Positions 21,901 to 28,643 of a DNA stretch of 42,864 bases are shown in pieces. The notes beneath the pieces were generated by a model, which was not told the origin of the DNA, ran no database searches, and saw only the letters and a list, made by a program, of their open reading frames with translations. The DNA is from an uncultured Ruminococcus sp. (GTDB lineage: Bacteria > Bacillota > Clostridia > Lachnospirales > Lachnospiraceae): NCBI GenBank assembly GCA_900553885.1, contig USFD01000018.1, positions 1-42,864 of the forward strand, read 5' to 3'. Position numbers and translations under genes: made by a program. Each line of letters begins with the position of its first letter. Positions within the stretch are counted from its first letter, which is position 1.

Positions 21901-24900
21901 CGGGAGTTCTTCGGGATCGCCGTTGTAGTCCGGATCCAGATAATCTCCGTTCCCCGGTTCCAGGTAGGCATACTCGTCTCCTTCCGGTACACGTACTTCG
22001 ATTGCCACATATGAGTCCGCCTGATTCAGGTCCTCGAAAGTCACCGTTCCATCGTCTCCGGTTGTTTTTACGTCCTCGAGAACATACTCATTTCCCTCCA
22101 GCCGGTACAGAGCGATTACTGTACCCGGGAGCAGATAGTTTTTATGAGTGAAATTACTCTCCCACACATTGTAATACTGTTTTGTAACAATGAAATCAAG
22201 CACCGGCTGATCCACAATTGTCAGTGCCTCGCCTGTGACAGTTGTTCCCGCTTCAAGCTGGAAAGAAACTTCCGTGTTATTCACACTGTACCCGTCCGGC
22301 GCTTCTGTCTCCTTTACATAATAGGTATACTTTTCTTTTGTGTCGGGATTATAAACCGGCAGTCCGGTAAATGTCGCCTCTCCTCTGGAATTTGTCTCCA
22401 CAGTATAAGCCGAGCCGCCATTGCCTGCCTCAATGACAGAACCGTTACTGTCTTTACGGTAGATTTTCAGGGTTGCACCGGAAAGCGGTGCGGAAGTTCC
22501 GTCTGTCTTCATGCCCTGCTTGGTTACTGTAACAGCACCGTCAGAAGCATAATTGGTAATTGTAACAGTTATCGGAGCTCCATCTGCTGTTTTTTCAACT
22601 GTATACGGTCCGAAGTATACATTGGTATCTGCCTCGTCACTGCTCTTTACGGCACCGGCGTCCTTGTAAAGATCATAATAATCTTCCGGTCCAAGAACGG
22701 TATCTTCCGGCGCAATCTCTCTCAGATAGTATGTACCCTCCGGAAGCCGTACAGAACTTCCGGATGTAACGGAAAGATCGCTTCCGTCATATCCGTGGAA
22801 TCTTGTGAAAGTACCGTTATCATTTCTCGTATACACCTCAAAAGCCACACCGGTAAGTGTCTCATCTGTTTCGTCTGCGTCATTCAGTTTTTTTACGACA
22901 CGGAGACTCGGATCCGGCTCGTTTTTGATTGTGACTTTATATACACCTGTTCCGGCTGTAACGTCTGTCAGGTCTGTCAGATCTATCGTCAGTTCATCCT
23001 CTGTATTCACACATGCATATCCGTCAGCCATATCGGTCTCGGCAATTACATATTTGAATCCCGGATCAAGCTCTATATAGGCTCCTGAGCCGCCTGTAAC
23101 CGCTACATCGGTTAACCCTTCAACCGGCTGGTTCTCTCCATCCGCAACTCTGTACACAGTGAATTTCGTGCCTTTCACAAACTGCTCTGTTACGGTGTCG
23201 ATTTTGTAAACAACTGCCGGAACTTTCTGTTCGATATTTGAAACAGTAATTGTCTGTGACAGTTCAATGTTTCCGTTAATTGCCTCTGTAAAATTATAAG
23301 GGCCATATGCTGTTACAGAGCCGCCATCCACCTGGATCTCTTCCGTTCCGACACTCCTCGTGCCTCCTGCAGCAGCGGCCGGTTGATAATTATCCGTCCG
23401 TTCCGACTCTGCCCAGTAGTACTGGCAGGCATTTCCATCCCCATCCACTCTTTCCAAATCACTGACCGTAATTCTCGGACTGGATGCGGATATTTCATAT
23501 CTGCCCACTTCTTCAGCCGCTCCACCTTCAATCCGGCGGTACAGAGTAAATTCTGCCGTCTTACCGGTTACCGGCACCATACCGGACGCAGATGCCTGAT
23601 AAAAAGATTTTGTCAGCGTAAAGCTTCCGTTTCTGTCATTATTCAGTGTAATAACATAAGGACTGGAAGCGCTGTTCCCTTCTTCTGATTCCAGATTGAA
23701 TTCTTTGTAAGCGACAGAAATCTCTTTATCGCCTGAGACTTCCTCTGCCTCGGTCATACCCTGGCCTGCATGAAGTCCCTCAGGCAGGATTTCACGCACA
23801 CGGTACTGAATCAGATCACCATTTTCATCATATACCGGAAGCGGAGTTGCCGGTGTATAACATCCGTCCTCGGCAAGGCTCACCGAGGTATATCCGTCTA
23901 CATCAGTCCATTTCCAATTTCCATCCGCTGTTTTTGTCCACCGCTGAATTGTAAAGGCGCTGTTAAAATCAGCGGGTGTTGAATACCTGGAGTTTCCCAC
24001 GCTCTCATATTTCTTCGCACTGAAATTATAGATCATCTTTTCCAGGCTTATATAAGCGCCATTATATGTATTTGTAAATGTGAGCTCCTTGTCGCTGTCC
24101 CCTGTGCTCAGCTGTACTTCCTGCACCTCAGGTTCATATATGTATCCGGGTGGTGCATTCAGTTCTTTTACATAGTAGGTTTTTCCTTCATCTGAAATCT
24201 CAAGCCGGTCAAATACAAGAGAGCCGTTGCTGCCCGTAGTCTGTGTTTCTCCGATCCGGAATTCATCTCCGCATGACGAATCACTGTACAGACCGAATTC
24301 CGCGTCCTGGAGATCTGTTCTACTGTCATTGATGATTCCGATTTTATGTACTTCAATGCTGCCGAGCTGTTCTTTATTTGTAAATTCTGCAGTTCCGGTC
24401 TCTCCGTCACCTACTGTAACTTCTTTTTTGTTTTTTGCATCAATAACCGTATTATCCGGTCCATCTGTTTCTGTCACAGTATACGTACCAGGGTCAAGAT
24501 AAACTGTGATTGTTCCGTCTGTTCCGATATAGGGCTGGTCAGCGCCCTCCGGGTCAATAAACACGACGGACAGACTTTCCCCGTCAGCTTCCAGTTTTCT
24601 GTAGGTACTGCCGTCCAGATAATACAGAACAGCCGGCTTCCCCTGTGAATCCGTAATTGTAAATTCCGCGGCTCCTTCCACCGGATCCCAGTCCGTTCCG
24701 GCGGCATAAAGAGCAGGGGATTCTGTCAGGCTGCCATCGATATATTTGCTGATTGTAATTGCGGCAGGTTCTGTAACTTCTCCCACCTCTCCGCTGTCAT
24801 AGGCCTCATCGTCTGCCGGATCCATTCCGGCAATCTGATAGTTTAATACAGCAGTGTTTTCTACTGTAAGAAGATCCTGATTCTCATCATAGTACTCAGC

Positions 24901-26523
24901 CACAAACTTCTCATAGGGATACACAATTTCTACCGTGTAAGTTGAATAATACGGAGCTGACTCCGCAACGCCTGCCAGATTCCTGCCTTCACAGGTATCC
25001 ATCGGAAGCGCTACTGTATCTCCTGCAGAGCTGACTGTAATCGGATGATCTTTATCAAAATCCGGTATAATCGTAATACGATCTGCAGTAATCGGAGTCC
25101 CCTCTCTGTCTTCTACTGCCGGAGTCTCTGTCAGGCTGACAGAATTCTCTGCAAACGGAGCTCTTCCGTGTACCGCGTAATTACTGGAAGTTGAACTGGC
25201 GGTTCCGTTTCCGCTATCCAGTCCGACAGCCAGAGAAAAAGTAACCTTTACCTTTTCTTCTCCATTTTCCATGTAAGGACTGCCGGCTTCCTGAAACTCT
25301 TTGTCTATTACCCAGCTGTCATTGGTTACCGCCGTCAGTGTGGCCGGAGCACTCTCTGATGTATTTGTCTGAGAGACCTTCCTCTCCACCTCTGCTGAGC
25401 TGCCGGATTTATCCATTATATCAAAACTTGTTGAAACAGATGCCATATCATCTGCAAAGTCAAATTCCGAACCGACCGGAAGCGTTCCGTTCCCGTCAAT
25501 CCGTACATTTAATATAAAGCTTCCTGTTGTTCCGGATTCTGCAGGGAGCGACGCTGCACTCAGGTGAAACGTATAGGTATTATCCTCTTTCGGATTTTCC
25601 GGTTCATCAAAATATTCGATTCCGGGAATGTTGACATTGTCATCTTTAGAAATACTCATTCCTTCCGGAAGCGTAATTGTAATTGTACTGCCATTATATG
25701 TATCGTAGATACTCTCCGGCGAATTTCCATAATTATAGGTAGGAGCCGGACTGAAATAATACTCTACACGCAGAGAAATCGTGTCCCCTGCCAGGACCTC
25801 AGTATTACTCCCGTCACTTCTTGTCACATTAACAGAAGCAGCTTCCTGAGGATCCGTAGCCGGTGTGCTTCCGTCCTCGCTTCCATAATACGCTTCAATC
25901 AGTTCCTGCAGAGATGAAAACTGCCTTGTAATTGACAGCGCATTGGAGTAAACCGTATCTTCCGCCGCTGCTCCTGCTTCAGCCGCCAGACGATACTGAC
26001 AAAGTGCATTTTCTTCATTAAATACAAAACGGTATTCCGAGGTATTTTCCCCGTCAATATCTTTCCATTCTCCGTCTGAATCCATCCTCTGCCACTGCAG
26101 CCGGGCAGACTCATCTGATACAGATCCTTTCAGCACAATTTCTGTTCCGTATGCCGCTGTCAGCGACGTCGCGGATATACTTACTGTCAGTTCATCAGAG
26201 CTGCTGTTTTTCACAGATTCGTCAGAGCGGATTTCCTGCTGAAAAGCCGCAGGTGTCTCATCCGTATTTGCATCCTTTTCTGCCTTTATGTCTGATGCAT
26301 CATCTTTTTCTTTCTCTTCATCTGTTTTTTCGGAGGCAGGGAGACTATTGTCGTCCTGTGCCTTCGTATCTGAAGTGTTTTCGTTTGAATTTTCAGACGT
26401 ATCTGTTTCCGCAGAAGCTATTTCCGCAGAAGTCTGTCCCAGCGACACAACAGAATCGCTGCTGATCAGCATCAAAGCCGCCAGCAGCGTTGCTGTCAGT
26501 CGTTTCCAAACTTTTTTATGCAT
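9940..26523 (-). CDS. Giant wall-anchored Cna-B / isopeptide-domain surface protein (5527 residues)
   Basis: A secreted, covalently braced surface stalk, probably an adhesin. Order: signal peptide (1 to about 35); acidic low-complexity stretch (to about 110); Ig-like domain (about 112-195); adhesin-like beta region (about 225-580); about 17 Cna-B/SpaA-like domains (about 590-2880), each with an early Lys and often an E-x-x-AP-x-GY ending; DUF11-like domains (about 2880-3400); an SdrD-B-like module with GGTIWIDKNRNGIW (about 3530-3730); one more Cna-B domain (about 3735-3850); 12 tandem Spy0128/FctA-type domains (about 3850-5478). The tail has QTGD (5493-5496), a hydrophobic segment and RRRRKRK. 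Domain edges are approximate. The ATG has GGGAGG 7 nt upstream. The frame is uninterrupted across 16.6 kb. No sortase gene is in the window, and the ligand is unknown. Confidence 0.93.
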   Translation of the reverse strand: MHKKVWKRLTATLLAALMLISSDSVVSLGQTSAEIASAETDTSENSNENTSDTKAQDDNSLPASEKTDEEKEKDDASDIKAEKDANTDETPAAFQQEIRSDESVKNSSSDELTVSISATSLTAAYGTEIVLKGSVSDESARLQWQRMDSDGEWKDIDGENTSEYRFVFNEENALCQYRLAAEAGAAAEDTVYSNALSITRQFSSLQELIEAYYGSEDGSTPATDPQEAASVNVTRSDGSNTEVLAGDTISLRVEYYFSPAPTYNYGNSPESIYDTYNGSTITITLPEGMSISKDDNVNIPGIEYFDEPENPKEDNTYTFHLSAASLPAESGTTGSFILNVRIDGNGTLPVGSEFDFADDMASVSTSFDIMDKSGSSAEVERKVSQTNTSESAPATLTAVTNDSWVIDKEFQEAGSPYMENGEEKVKVTFSLAVGLDSGNGTASSTSSNYAVHGRAPFAENSVSLTETPAVEDREGTPITADRITIIPDFDKDHPITVSSAGDTVALPMDTCEGRNLAGVAESAPYYSTYTVEIVYPYEKFVAEYYDENQDLLTVENTAVLNYQIAGMDPADDEAYDSGEVGEVTEPAAITISKYIDGSLTESPALYAAGTDWDPVEGAAEFTITDSQGKPAVLYYLDGSTYRKLEADGESLSVVFIDPEGADQPYIGTDGTITVYLDPGTYTVTETDGPDNTVIDAKNKKEVTVGDGETGTAEFTNKEQLGSIEVHKIGIINDSRTDLQDAEFGLYSDSSCGDEFRIGETQTTGSNGSLVFDRLEISDEGKTYYVKELNAPPGYIYEPEVQEVQLSTGDSDKELTFTNTYNGAYISLEKMIYNFSAKKYESVGNSRYSTPADFNSAFTIQRWTKTADGNWKWTDVDGYTSVSLAEDGCYTPATPLPVYDENGDLIQYRVREILPEGLHAGQGMTEAEEVSGDKEISVAYKEFNLESEEGNSASSPYVITLNNDRNGSFTLTKSFYQASASGMVPVTGKTAEFTLYRRIEGGAAEEVGRYEISASSPRITVSDLERVDGDGNACQYYWAESERTDNYQPAAAAGGTRSVGTEEIQVDGGSVTAYGPYNFTEAINGNIELSQTITVSNIEQKVPAVVYKIDTVTEQFVKGTKFTVYRVADGENQPVEGLTDVAVTGGSGAYIELDPGFKYVIAETDMADGYACVNTEDELTIDLTDLTDVTAGTGVYKVTIKNEPDPSLRVVKKLNDADETDETLTGVAFEVYTRNDNGTFTRFHGYDGSDLSVTSGSSVRLPEGTYYLREIAPEDTVLGPEDYYDLYKDAGAVKSSDEADTNVYFGPYTVEKTADGAPITVTITNYASDGAVTVTKQGMKTDGTSAPLSGATLKIYRKDSNGSVIEAGNGGSAYTVETNSRGEATFTGLPVYNPDTKEKYTYYVKETEAPDGYSVNNTEVSFQLEAGTTVTGEALTIVDQPVLDFIVTKQYYNVWESNFTHKNYLLPGTVIALYRLEGNEYVLEDVKTTGDDGTVTFEDLNQADSYVAIEVRVPEGDEYAYLEPGNGDYLDPDYNGDPEELPASIPAQGSNGIGRYNYVQKPANTGTPESEAEDTLINVENWTQLRIRKFKWNEGDEHSDEKKVNVNNAEFTLYQQILPEGTDTNAVLNPTLDEIEQMTVIGTYSSGTYYNAAGERQDGWFATDILNVGDRVVYWLVENYPGIGAEIKPENKITLIKSEETGYQNASTYIEDTEEGEGNPQAITCNSVMDYYKNATTSDEVENDPATGPGSEQFATVRIAKWTAGYDEAGNPIDQKDYTPLGNAKFDLYVVDRDGNRIALLDTLTTGLDNDLSDAGEDEELSAWASSRAYVFSNLWNLYSKYNDGDEDIIWFDGGEEMPDGSGNGYVRVALVETSAPAGYAITNNVYYMLMCFEAVKSGNSSSETYNDAYYVTSDPGSAEVAAGTSSGQKIEWPVYVNHEDGTPVEGLDNTTEKQMLVNWPVNNYAVTVNKYGYEPNEYTLNKAAEGEHGLDEFFTTGSAGGVRTPLAGVTMRLQRNNGTASEPSWTDYNYTDMHAAATEAEAEFVTGENGSFSFPKGLIRGQYRIIEVQAADGYENIYNSGTRARYFTVTDDNVTVNMYNPKKLSMTIKKTDMDKDPIDNFNFTLINVDDNTRIQANTGTDGAGTAVLTDIASGTYRLTESGAGYTSVYLAQYMEETYPQLTNLVGTAGIELGYKTAVSDDGKDVVITDIRNLDDYGVTGDLTLTIQNPETGSLTVRKVNEENKNEMLDARFKIERQYFDTLDGTYTVGEEWDTVYENYATGEDGVFALNDLSPGVYRITETKAPEGFEMIDGETSQIIAISGDMDITSVVTEDGQSVQIYTGNGDAVLTFENRKLVGITVNKLLSGLAPDSDETYSFDFTLYDNPDAGSDDIVGRASASTEGGTQISPAQFTGLSKGKTYYLEETGGNTTDFALTGAALSQDDRSGAAVTETTDTEGTRVLYAVTIPAGISDDTNVAVDVTNKYLYAEVTIFKADGDDGTGLDGAEFEVYRVTGGDEEKLATTVQTGEKNPELEWITPEGRKAGEYTARIRLNGTDGETFRFRETAAPQDYILADDDMYIDVTLAPGDQKTYGTFSTEKSDEDLLKDLIMPNEKGAYIELSKYDNVHGSSSAKLLNGATFTIYTRPDEESAWSRLDSATTGENGTDGTIRFVVNGRSLYAIAETGLPENGRYEGLESVYLTAENGEDAAEVTETEKLDDNTMLYILNSESALMPGTTYHYNAYNTPYTELEIRKEDAGESASVPKAVVSVYELTDEQTAELPESQKLTGTQIAELEESAKVLVSDITTRKDGNGFSYADSSVADELGQVVAGRTYLVVETAVAETEGYNSTLIKDDNRVVWYAVKTIPEGGATGENAVVLKNISGSVTQSLKKTADVTGIQDSLFEQGSVLTYTLSPVVNNTYALAGYTLEDTGLKAYNREGEELPDYLTDGYSITSVAVGQASHNVSMYDLAAENAAAANVIYGEVTFKNFEGEVISTQTVIASDGQHTVVLPAGSGKAGSVSVRYYSEGFQAETDNRYSLGQEFTPGNVTITAEIDQQAGETGRQEIRKITNEASAAVSYRGWSSTGVQDKEPHTETVRASASNQFGVQDTAIVSVEKEADKTSVNVGDTFTYTITITNHADAGADLVDPIVIDFLPQGVGLAGTDTDVRLTDAGGPDSELTLDPAHAYRSESRGDDTAVLIFLIGTLAPGESASLTIDVVAGPSVVSHGTTLRNNVYVTSDQAGVESEENPGRASFKNSEGDWAETLDTVAADLGSRLATLKDLLGNIGGYGFVADSNEITWNSGSTLTLVKSASGNPEEDGFTTGQVTTVNNGTVTYRLTLSNSNSREGSTNFSVVDILPADGDYVGSGTVRNSQWPLHFGEIGSVRTVSADGSESPVDSSHYTVWYYNGEINGQSEYNAVYAAAQAEGMPAGWSEERSEDTKAFMLRTDNTVYLGENQSLVIEYTAEVGEYEDIEEVAYLNAMNSFSSQYDYYFLNSETPEEAHTSQYMAHSNSVPVIVTPDPVKVGGTIWIDKNRNGIWETGENVRDLSGYSIIQNMMDEVEIRLLEYTGTSQSSTSSRTYNKSEDTDWDENPNFVFDELNPARLLDTVTDIYGTDADDPYAPYPGGILDPSKLKGEQPYTYQIAVTLPGTIEGRFNITSVGETSGFSRNPASDYLADGAAERTDNNYRSTVTASGTAGVSERFYLWPTSVDTAWDNSKDIGLVPVRDLELTKTAKDDPANTPVSGAEFTIYGPYENGDTADISKAAEEGKVVGIYRTNEEGKIHVKDLLWFYDYVIVETAPADGYELDGAAAAGTNITARSDGNGWVLHTPEKDSTVTTEEVTVTNKREAAIELSASKVLTGRDLKQGEFTFDLLDSDGTTVLATAANDAAGNITFDITAEGAGIHTYYIREQSETSDNGVDYDDTNYRVTVQVDWNSTENKLVQGETIYYIGDAVQEDGAVFENTYTAEGSWTPEGIKKLTGRKMTEDDVFTFSVKENGSEVLTGTATGTADAEQADIVFDGSVSYGLADMEGKSQKIFTYTIEETGTQSDGLTFDTEPVTVTVTVTDDGKGNLIPDAVYTKDGEKITQAEFENTYTAQETEYTPSVEKIFTGIIPDDKTFTFELTADAENPGGAVLPGGGTKAEAQVTYEKGTYGDTARTASFGAIRFTEDGTYRFVITEQGGTEGDGFTYDDTKWTLTVGVKDNGKGKLVIGSTDITYSTDEDANHTGAVFENSYIPSPVPYQLHVSKCVEGAEMPSETTFEFTQSLEAGDTSGVDLPQNNTTSVTITQTGENGEQSGTFESMTFTKAGRYTFVIRETAGSKPGYSYDGSVWYADVTVADKQGSLQVTDATYRKGEDTTGNPTAAQFVNRYDTESIDYTPHVLKKLTGDPISDSKIFTFELTADRDNPQNGASFGGTDTATVSVTAQPAGGDSSDQQLQAGFDPITFTEAGRYTFYIREIGSETEDGYTYDTAQWTLTVEVQDAGGALRVISSEYAADGRETNDADAVFENSYTLTPTDYTPSVRKELAGDETPADHQQTFTFTMEAAADNPDGAVLGTGAQTDTAVITGAGTPAEGRGFQAIHFTREGQFRFLIRENEKPETVGGYTYDAGYWTLTVTVDDQNGRLTVTDHTYSYTPADGGENRDDSRTEAEFINNYAVTETTFVPQIRKTLDGDETPADNQKRFTFELTADKNNPDGAVLGKDTAVITGAGVPAEGDGFGAITFTRADTYRFEIRETGTAPDGYTFDDGVWTLTVTVTDENGALRVTGQTYTYTPDTGTDRNESTTEAEFINVYEVTDTSYTPQAAKKLTGDETPADQQKTFRFTVEAAADNPEGAVLGDAEDISAAVTGTGTTADPGADSFGAITFTKAGVFDFIIRETDGGEPGYTYDAGYWTLTVTVEDQESRLAVTGKEYVYSGEGAGHETNDTQALFVNNYQVKATEYMPIVEKVIDGEYPADQAKDFVFRLKAETGNPENGAVIQSDSVTITGEGEKEFAEPVIFTKAGVYTFLISEEGGDENGYTYDDTQWRLTVTVADVNSQLVVQDYTYQKDGAAVPSEEESDIAVFTNGYEVQPTEAVLGVVKQVSGDVPKDRDATFTFGLSRKEGSPEGAELPQNTEITITGSGENEFDAIKFNRADTYQFEIREINDGVPGYSYDGTVWTVTVKVIDVDSRLEVESITYDKDQTGTQTDEIQAAVFENSYSTTEVSYSPLVEKQITGDERPSERLFRFELNASEENPEGAVLKNQAEDAVSGPIYTETEGAGHAGFEPIRFMKAGTYRFAIREVNDGANGYTYDEGIWNLVVTVEDIDSVLTITDVVYTRDDGTENAEMAVFTNVYDSGSVTFMPEINKKVEGKVPEGTDQKFEFNMEAADDYGDSIVMPENTGTTVNGAGKAAFEKITFQKAGSYEFRLTENKGNTEGFTYDESVWILTVDAADEDGRLVIRNAVYRKSGSTRKNADMAEFVNIYSSTPFEKIETVQTGDTTNGTMPVVLLFGSAAAAGWAVVRRRRKRKA
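10085..14975 (-). repeat. Twelve tandem Spy0128/FctA-type isopeptide domains
   Basis: Units of about 125-145 residues, each bounded by an F-x-N-x-Y motif. Every unit keeps the Lys near its start (such as VEKIFTG, VRKELAG, INKKVEG), the Glu in a strand such as FVIRET or FLISEE, and the Asn of F-x-N-x-Y. These are the three residues that form and catalyse the Lys-Asn isopeptide bond in streptococcal pilins. All 12 triads look complete. Units 6 to 8 (about 11690-12960) are the most alike. Confidence 0.85.
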
Positions 26524-26625
26524 TCCTTTCCCTCCCTTAATGAATATTTAAGCATATTTGCAGGAATTCTAAATATAGCTCAAATATCATATTATTTTCT
26601 GTCTTTTTAAGTCATCTTTGGGATA

Positions 26626-26655
26626 ATTATAAACTCTATTCTACGCTAGAGTCAA
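26626..26655 (-). promoter_or_regulatory. Sigma-A promoter of the giant adhesin gene
   Basis: TTGACT (26655-26650), an 18-bp spacer and a perfect TATAAT (26631-26626) on the minus strand. The leader to the ATG at 26523 is about 95 nt. This is a strong promoter on sequence grounds, so expression is probably held down by a repressor. Confidence 0.75.
26633..26652. promoter_or_regulatory. Inverted repeat in adhesin promoter, candidate XRE operator
   Basis: ACTCTA (26633-26638) and TAGAGT (26647-26652) are perfect inverted copies 8 nt apart. They fill the spacer and touch the -35 of the adhesin promoter. The site lies between the divergent XRE gene and the adhesin, where a repressor would act on both. 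Confidence 0.5.
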
Positions 26656-26715
26656 TAGTGTTTTCTTATTTTAGAAATATGTGAAATCTGATTTAAAAAA
26701 GAAAAGGAGAGCGTT

Positions 26716-26961
26716 TTGAAAATTTACAGACAACCTGACGGCAGATGCAATATATCCGGTACTCAGATCAAAGCCCGGCGGGAGGCCTGTTTCCTGTCTC
26801 AGGAACAGCTGGCCGCAAAAGCGCAGCTGGCCGGTTTGAACCTCACTCAGAAAGCAATCAGCCGGATTGAAACAGGAGAACGGATTGTTACAGACTACGA
26901 ACTTGTTCAATTTGCTAAAATTTTTCACACATCAGTCTCAGAGCTTCTCGGACTCGGATAA
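26716..26961 (+). CDS. Small XRE-family (Cro/C1-type helix-turn-helix) regulator
   Basis: An 81-residue protein that is almost entirely one HTH_3 domain: GTQIKARREACFLSQEQLAAKA for the first helices, then LNLTQKAISRIETGER as the recognition helix region, and FAKIFHTSVSELLGL at the end. There is no sensor or oligomerisation domain. It starts with TTG, supported by GGAG 7 nt upstream; there is no better ATG. It is transcribed away from the giant adhesin gene, 192 nt from it, and an inverted repeat sits in the adhesin promoter between them. The likely role is local control of the adhesin and itself, which is inferred from position only. It is followed by a bidirectional terminator. Confidence 0.88.
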   Translation: MKIYRQPDGRCNISGTQIKARREACFLSQEQLAAKAQLAGLNLTQKAISRIETGERIVTDYELVQFAKIFHTSVSELLGLG

Positions 26962-26976
26962 TTTTTCAGGACATAA

Positions 26977-27024
26977 AAAAACTGACAGAATGATGTCTGT
27001 TCATACATCACTCTGTCAGTTTTT
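26977..27024. terminator. Bidirectional terminator between XRE gene and yajC
   Basis: A 20-bp inverted repeat with one mismatch (arms 26977-26996 and 27005-27024), beginning AAAAACTGACAGA and ending TCTGTCAGTTTTT, with an 8-nt loop. The A and T runs at its edges let it work for both converging genes. Confidence 0.88.
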
Positions 27025-27041
27025 ACCGCAGTATCTCCCTC

Positions 27042-27317
27042 TTACTCCGCATTCGGTTTCTCAATCTGAGCAATCGCAGATTTCTGCATCGGGATACGGC
27101 AGTTTTTGTTATTTCCGAATTCTACAATCACATCATCATCTGTAATATCAATAATGACGCCGTAAAAGCCGCTTGTTGTCAGTGCTGTATCTCCTACTTC
27201 CATTGTAGAAAGCATTGCCTGAAGCCTCTTCTGCTCCTTCTTCTGAGGACGCATAAGAAGAAACCACATTCCTCCGATAATAATAGCATATACAGCAAGC
27301 AATCCTATCATCTGCAT
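27042..27317 (-). CDS. yajC: Preprotein translocase accessory subunit YajC
   Basis: A 91-residue membrane protein that associates with SecDF and the SecYEG channel. It has one N-terminal membrane helix (about residues 3-22, IGLLAVYAIIIGGMWFLLM), directly followed by the family motif RPQKKEQKR, and a small soluble domain with VGDTALTTSGFYGVI and DDVIVEFGNN. AGGAGG lies upstream of the ATG. It follows tgt by 127 nt on the same strand, the arrangement common in bacteria. secD and secF are not in the window. Confidence 0.93.
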   Translation of the reverse strand: MQMIGLLAVYAIIIGGMWFLLMRPQKKEQKRLQAMLSTMEVGDTALTTSGFYGVIIDITDDDVIVEFGNNKNCRIPMQKSAIAQIEKPNAE

Positions 27318-27444
27318 AATTATACTTTTCCTCCTAACTAATTGTGTTCCGCAATCTTCTTCCCGGCAACAGAAAACCGGGAGACGGTAAGAATACTATA
27401 CACAATATCCGGCCATTGTTCAAGTATCTTTTTGGAAAAAACCG

Positions 27445-28587
27445 TCAGTTCAACACCGTAGGACCGGCCATTGCAGAAAGTTTTTTCTTCTTATATGCCT
27501 GATATTCTCCGGCATCAATAGCATCTCTGATTTCTTCCATCATTGTATTATAAAAATACAGATTATGGAGAACGCACAGACGCATCCCCAGCATCTCCTT
27601 TGCTTTAAGCAGATGACGGATATATGCCCGGCTGTAGCTTCTGCAGGCCGGACATCCGCATCCCTCTTCAATCGGGCTGTCGTCCAGTTCATATCTTGCA
27701 TTGAAAAGATTCAGTTTGCCGTGATTGGTATATACATGTCCATGTCTTCCGTTTCTTGTGGGATATACACAATCAAAGAAATCCACTCCCCGGTCCACTG
27801 CTTCCAGTATATTGGCCGGAGTCCCCACTCCCATAAGATATGTGGGCTTATTTTCGGGAAGGTATCCGACTACAGCATCCAGAATACGGTACATTTCTTC
27901 ATGGCTTTCTCCTACCGCCAGCCCTCCGATGGCATAACCGTCCAGATTAAGCTCCGTAATCTGCTGCGCGTGGGCAATCCGGATATCTTCATAAATACCG
28001 CCCTGGTTAATTCCAAACAGCATCTGATGGGGATTAATCGTATCCGGCAGGGAATTCAGCCGGGCCATCTCATTTTTGCAGCGGGCCAGCCAGCGTGTTG
28101 TCCTCTCTACAGAATCCGACATATACTTTTTATCCGCCACGCTGGAGGGGCACTCGTCAAAAGCCATTGCAATCGTAGATGCCAGGTTTGACTGGATCTG
28201 CATACTCTCCTCCGGCCCCATAAAAATCTTTCTTCCGTCAACATGGGAGTGGAAATGTACCCCTTCCTCTTTAATCTTCCTGAGTGATGAAAGCGAAAAC
28301 ACCTGAAAGCCGCCTGAGTCCGTAAGAATGGGACGGTCCCAGTTCATAAAGCGGTGAAGTCCTCCCAGTTTTTTTATCACTTCATCTCCCGGCCTGACAT
28401 GAAGATGATAGGTATTGGAAAGTTCTACCTGGGTCTTGATCTGCCGCAGATCGTCTGTCGATACCGCTCCTTTGATTGCGGCAGCTGTCCCCACATTCAT
28501 AAATACCGGGGTCTCTATCGTACCATGCACGGTATGAAACCGCGCGCGTTTAGCTTTTCCGTCCTTTTTCAGAAGTTCATATGTCAT
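27445..28587 (-). CDS. tgt: tRNA-guanine transglycosylase
   Basis: Replaces guanine-34 in tRNAs for Tyr, His, Asp and Asn with a queuosine precursor. The 380-residue product is full length and has the catalytic Asp in LTDSGGFQVFSL, the second Asp in FFDCVYPTRNGRHG, and a zinc site CGCPACRSY with a later His (CVLHN). The frame is open to 28674, but the ATG at 28587 has AAGGAG about 10 nt upstream and gives the family start MTYELLKKD. It lies between a cell-wall transpeptidase gene and yajC on the same strand. queA is not adjacent. Confidence 0.96.
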   Translation of the reverse strand: MTYELLKKDGKAKRARFHTVHGTIETPVFMNVGTAAAIKGAVSTDDLRQIKTQVELSNTYHLHVRPGDEVIKKLGGLHRFMNWDRPILTDSGGFQVFSLSSLRKIKEEGVHFHSHVDGRKIFMGPEESMQIQSNLASTIAMAFDECPSSVADKKYMSDSVERTTRWLARCKNEMARLNSLPDTINPHQMLFGINQGGIYEDIRIAHAQQITELNLDGYAIGGLAVGESHEEMYRILDAVVGYLPENKPTYLMGVGTPANILEAVDRGVDFFDCVYPTRNGRHGHVYTNHGKLNLFNARYELDDSPIEEGCGCPACRSYSRAYIRHLLKAKEMLGMRLCVLHNLYFYNTMMEEIRDAIDAGEYQAYKKKKLSAMAGPTVLN

Positions 28588-28643
28588 TTTATTTTTTGCT
28601 CCTTCATTTTTCAGATATACGGCATCCGCCGATGTACATACAT

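Noticed and set aside
22144..23088. A 314-codon plus-strand open frame inside the adhesin gene
   Set aside because: Antisense to a codon-biased, repetitive gene. The composition (Cys, Ser, Ile rich) is typical of a complementary frame and no start signal is seen.
26512..26660. Phase-variable switch for the adhesin (invertible promoter or slippage tract)
   Set aside because: The only homopolymer near the start is six A residues, too short to be a convincing slippage tract. No long flanking inverted repeats or recombinase gene are present.
27361..27382. Terminator between tgt and yajC
   Set aside because: The TCCCGG/CCGGGA stem is only 6 bp with a 10-nt loop and has no T-run.
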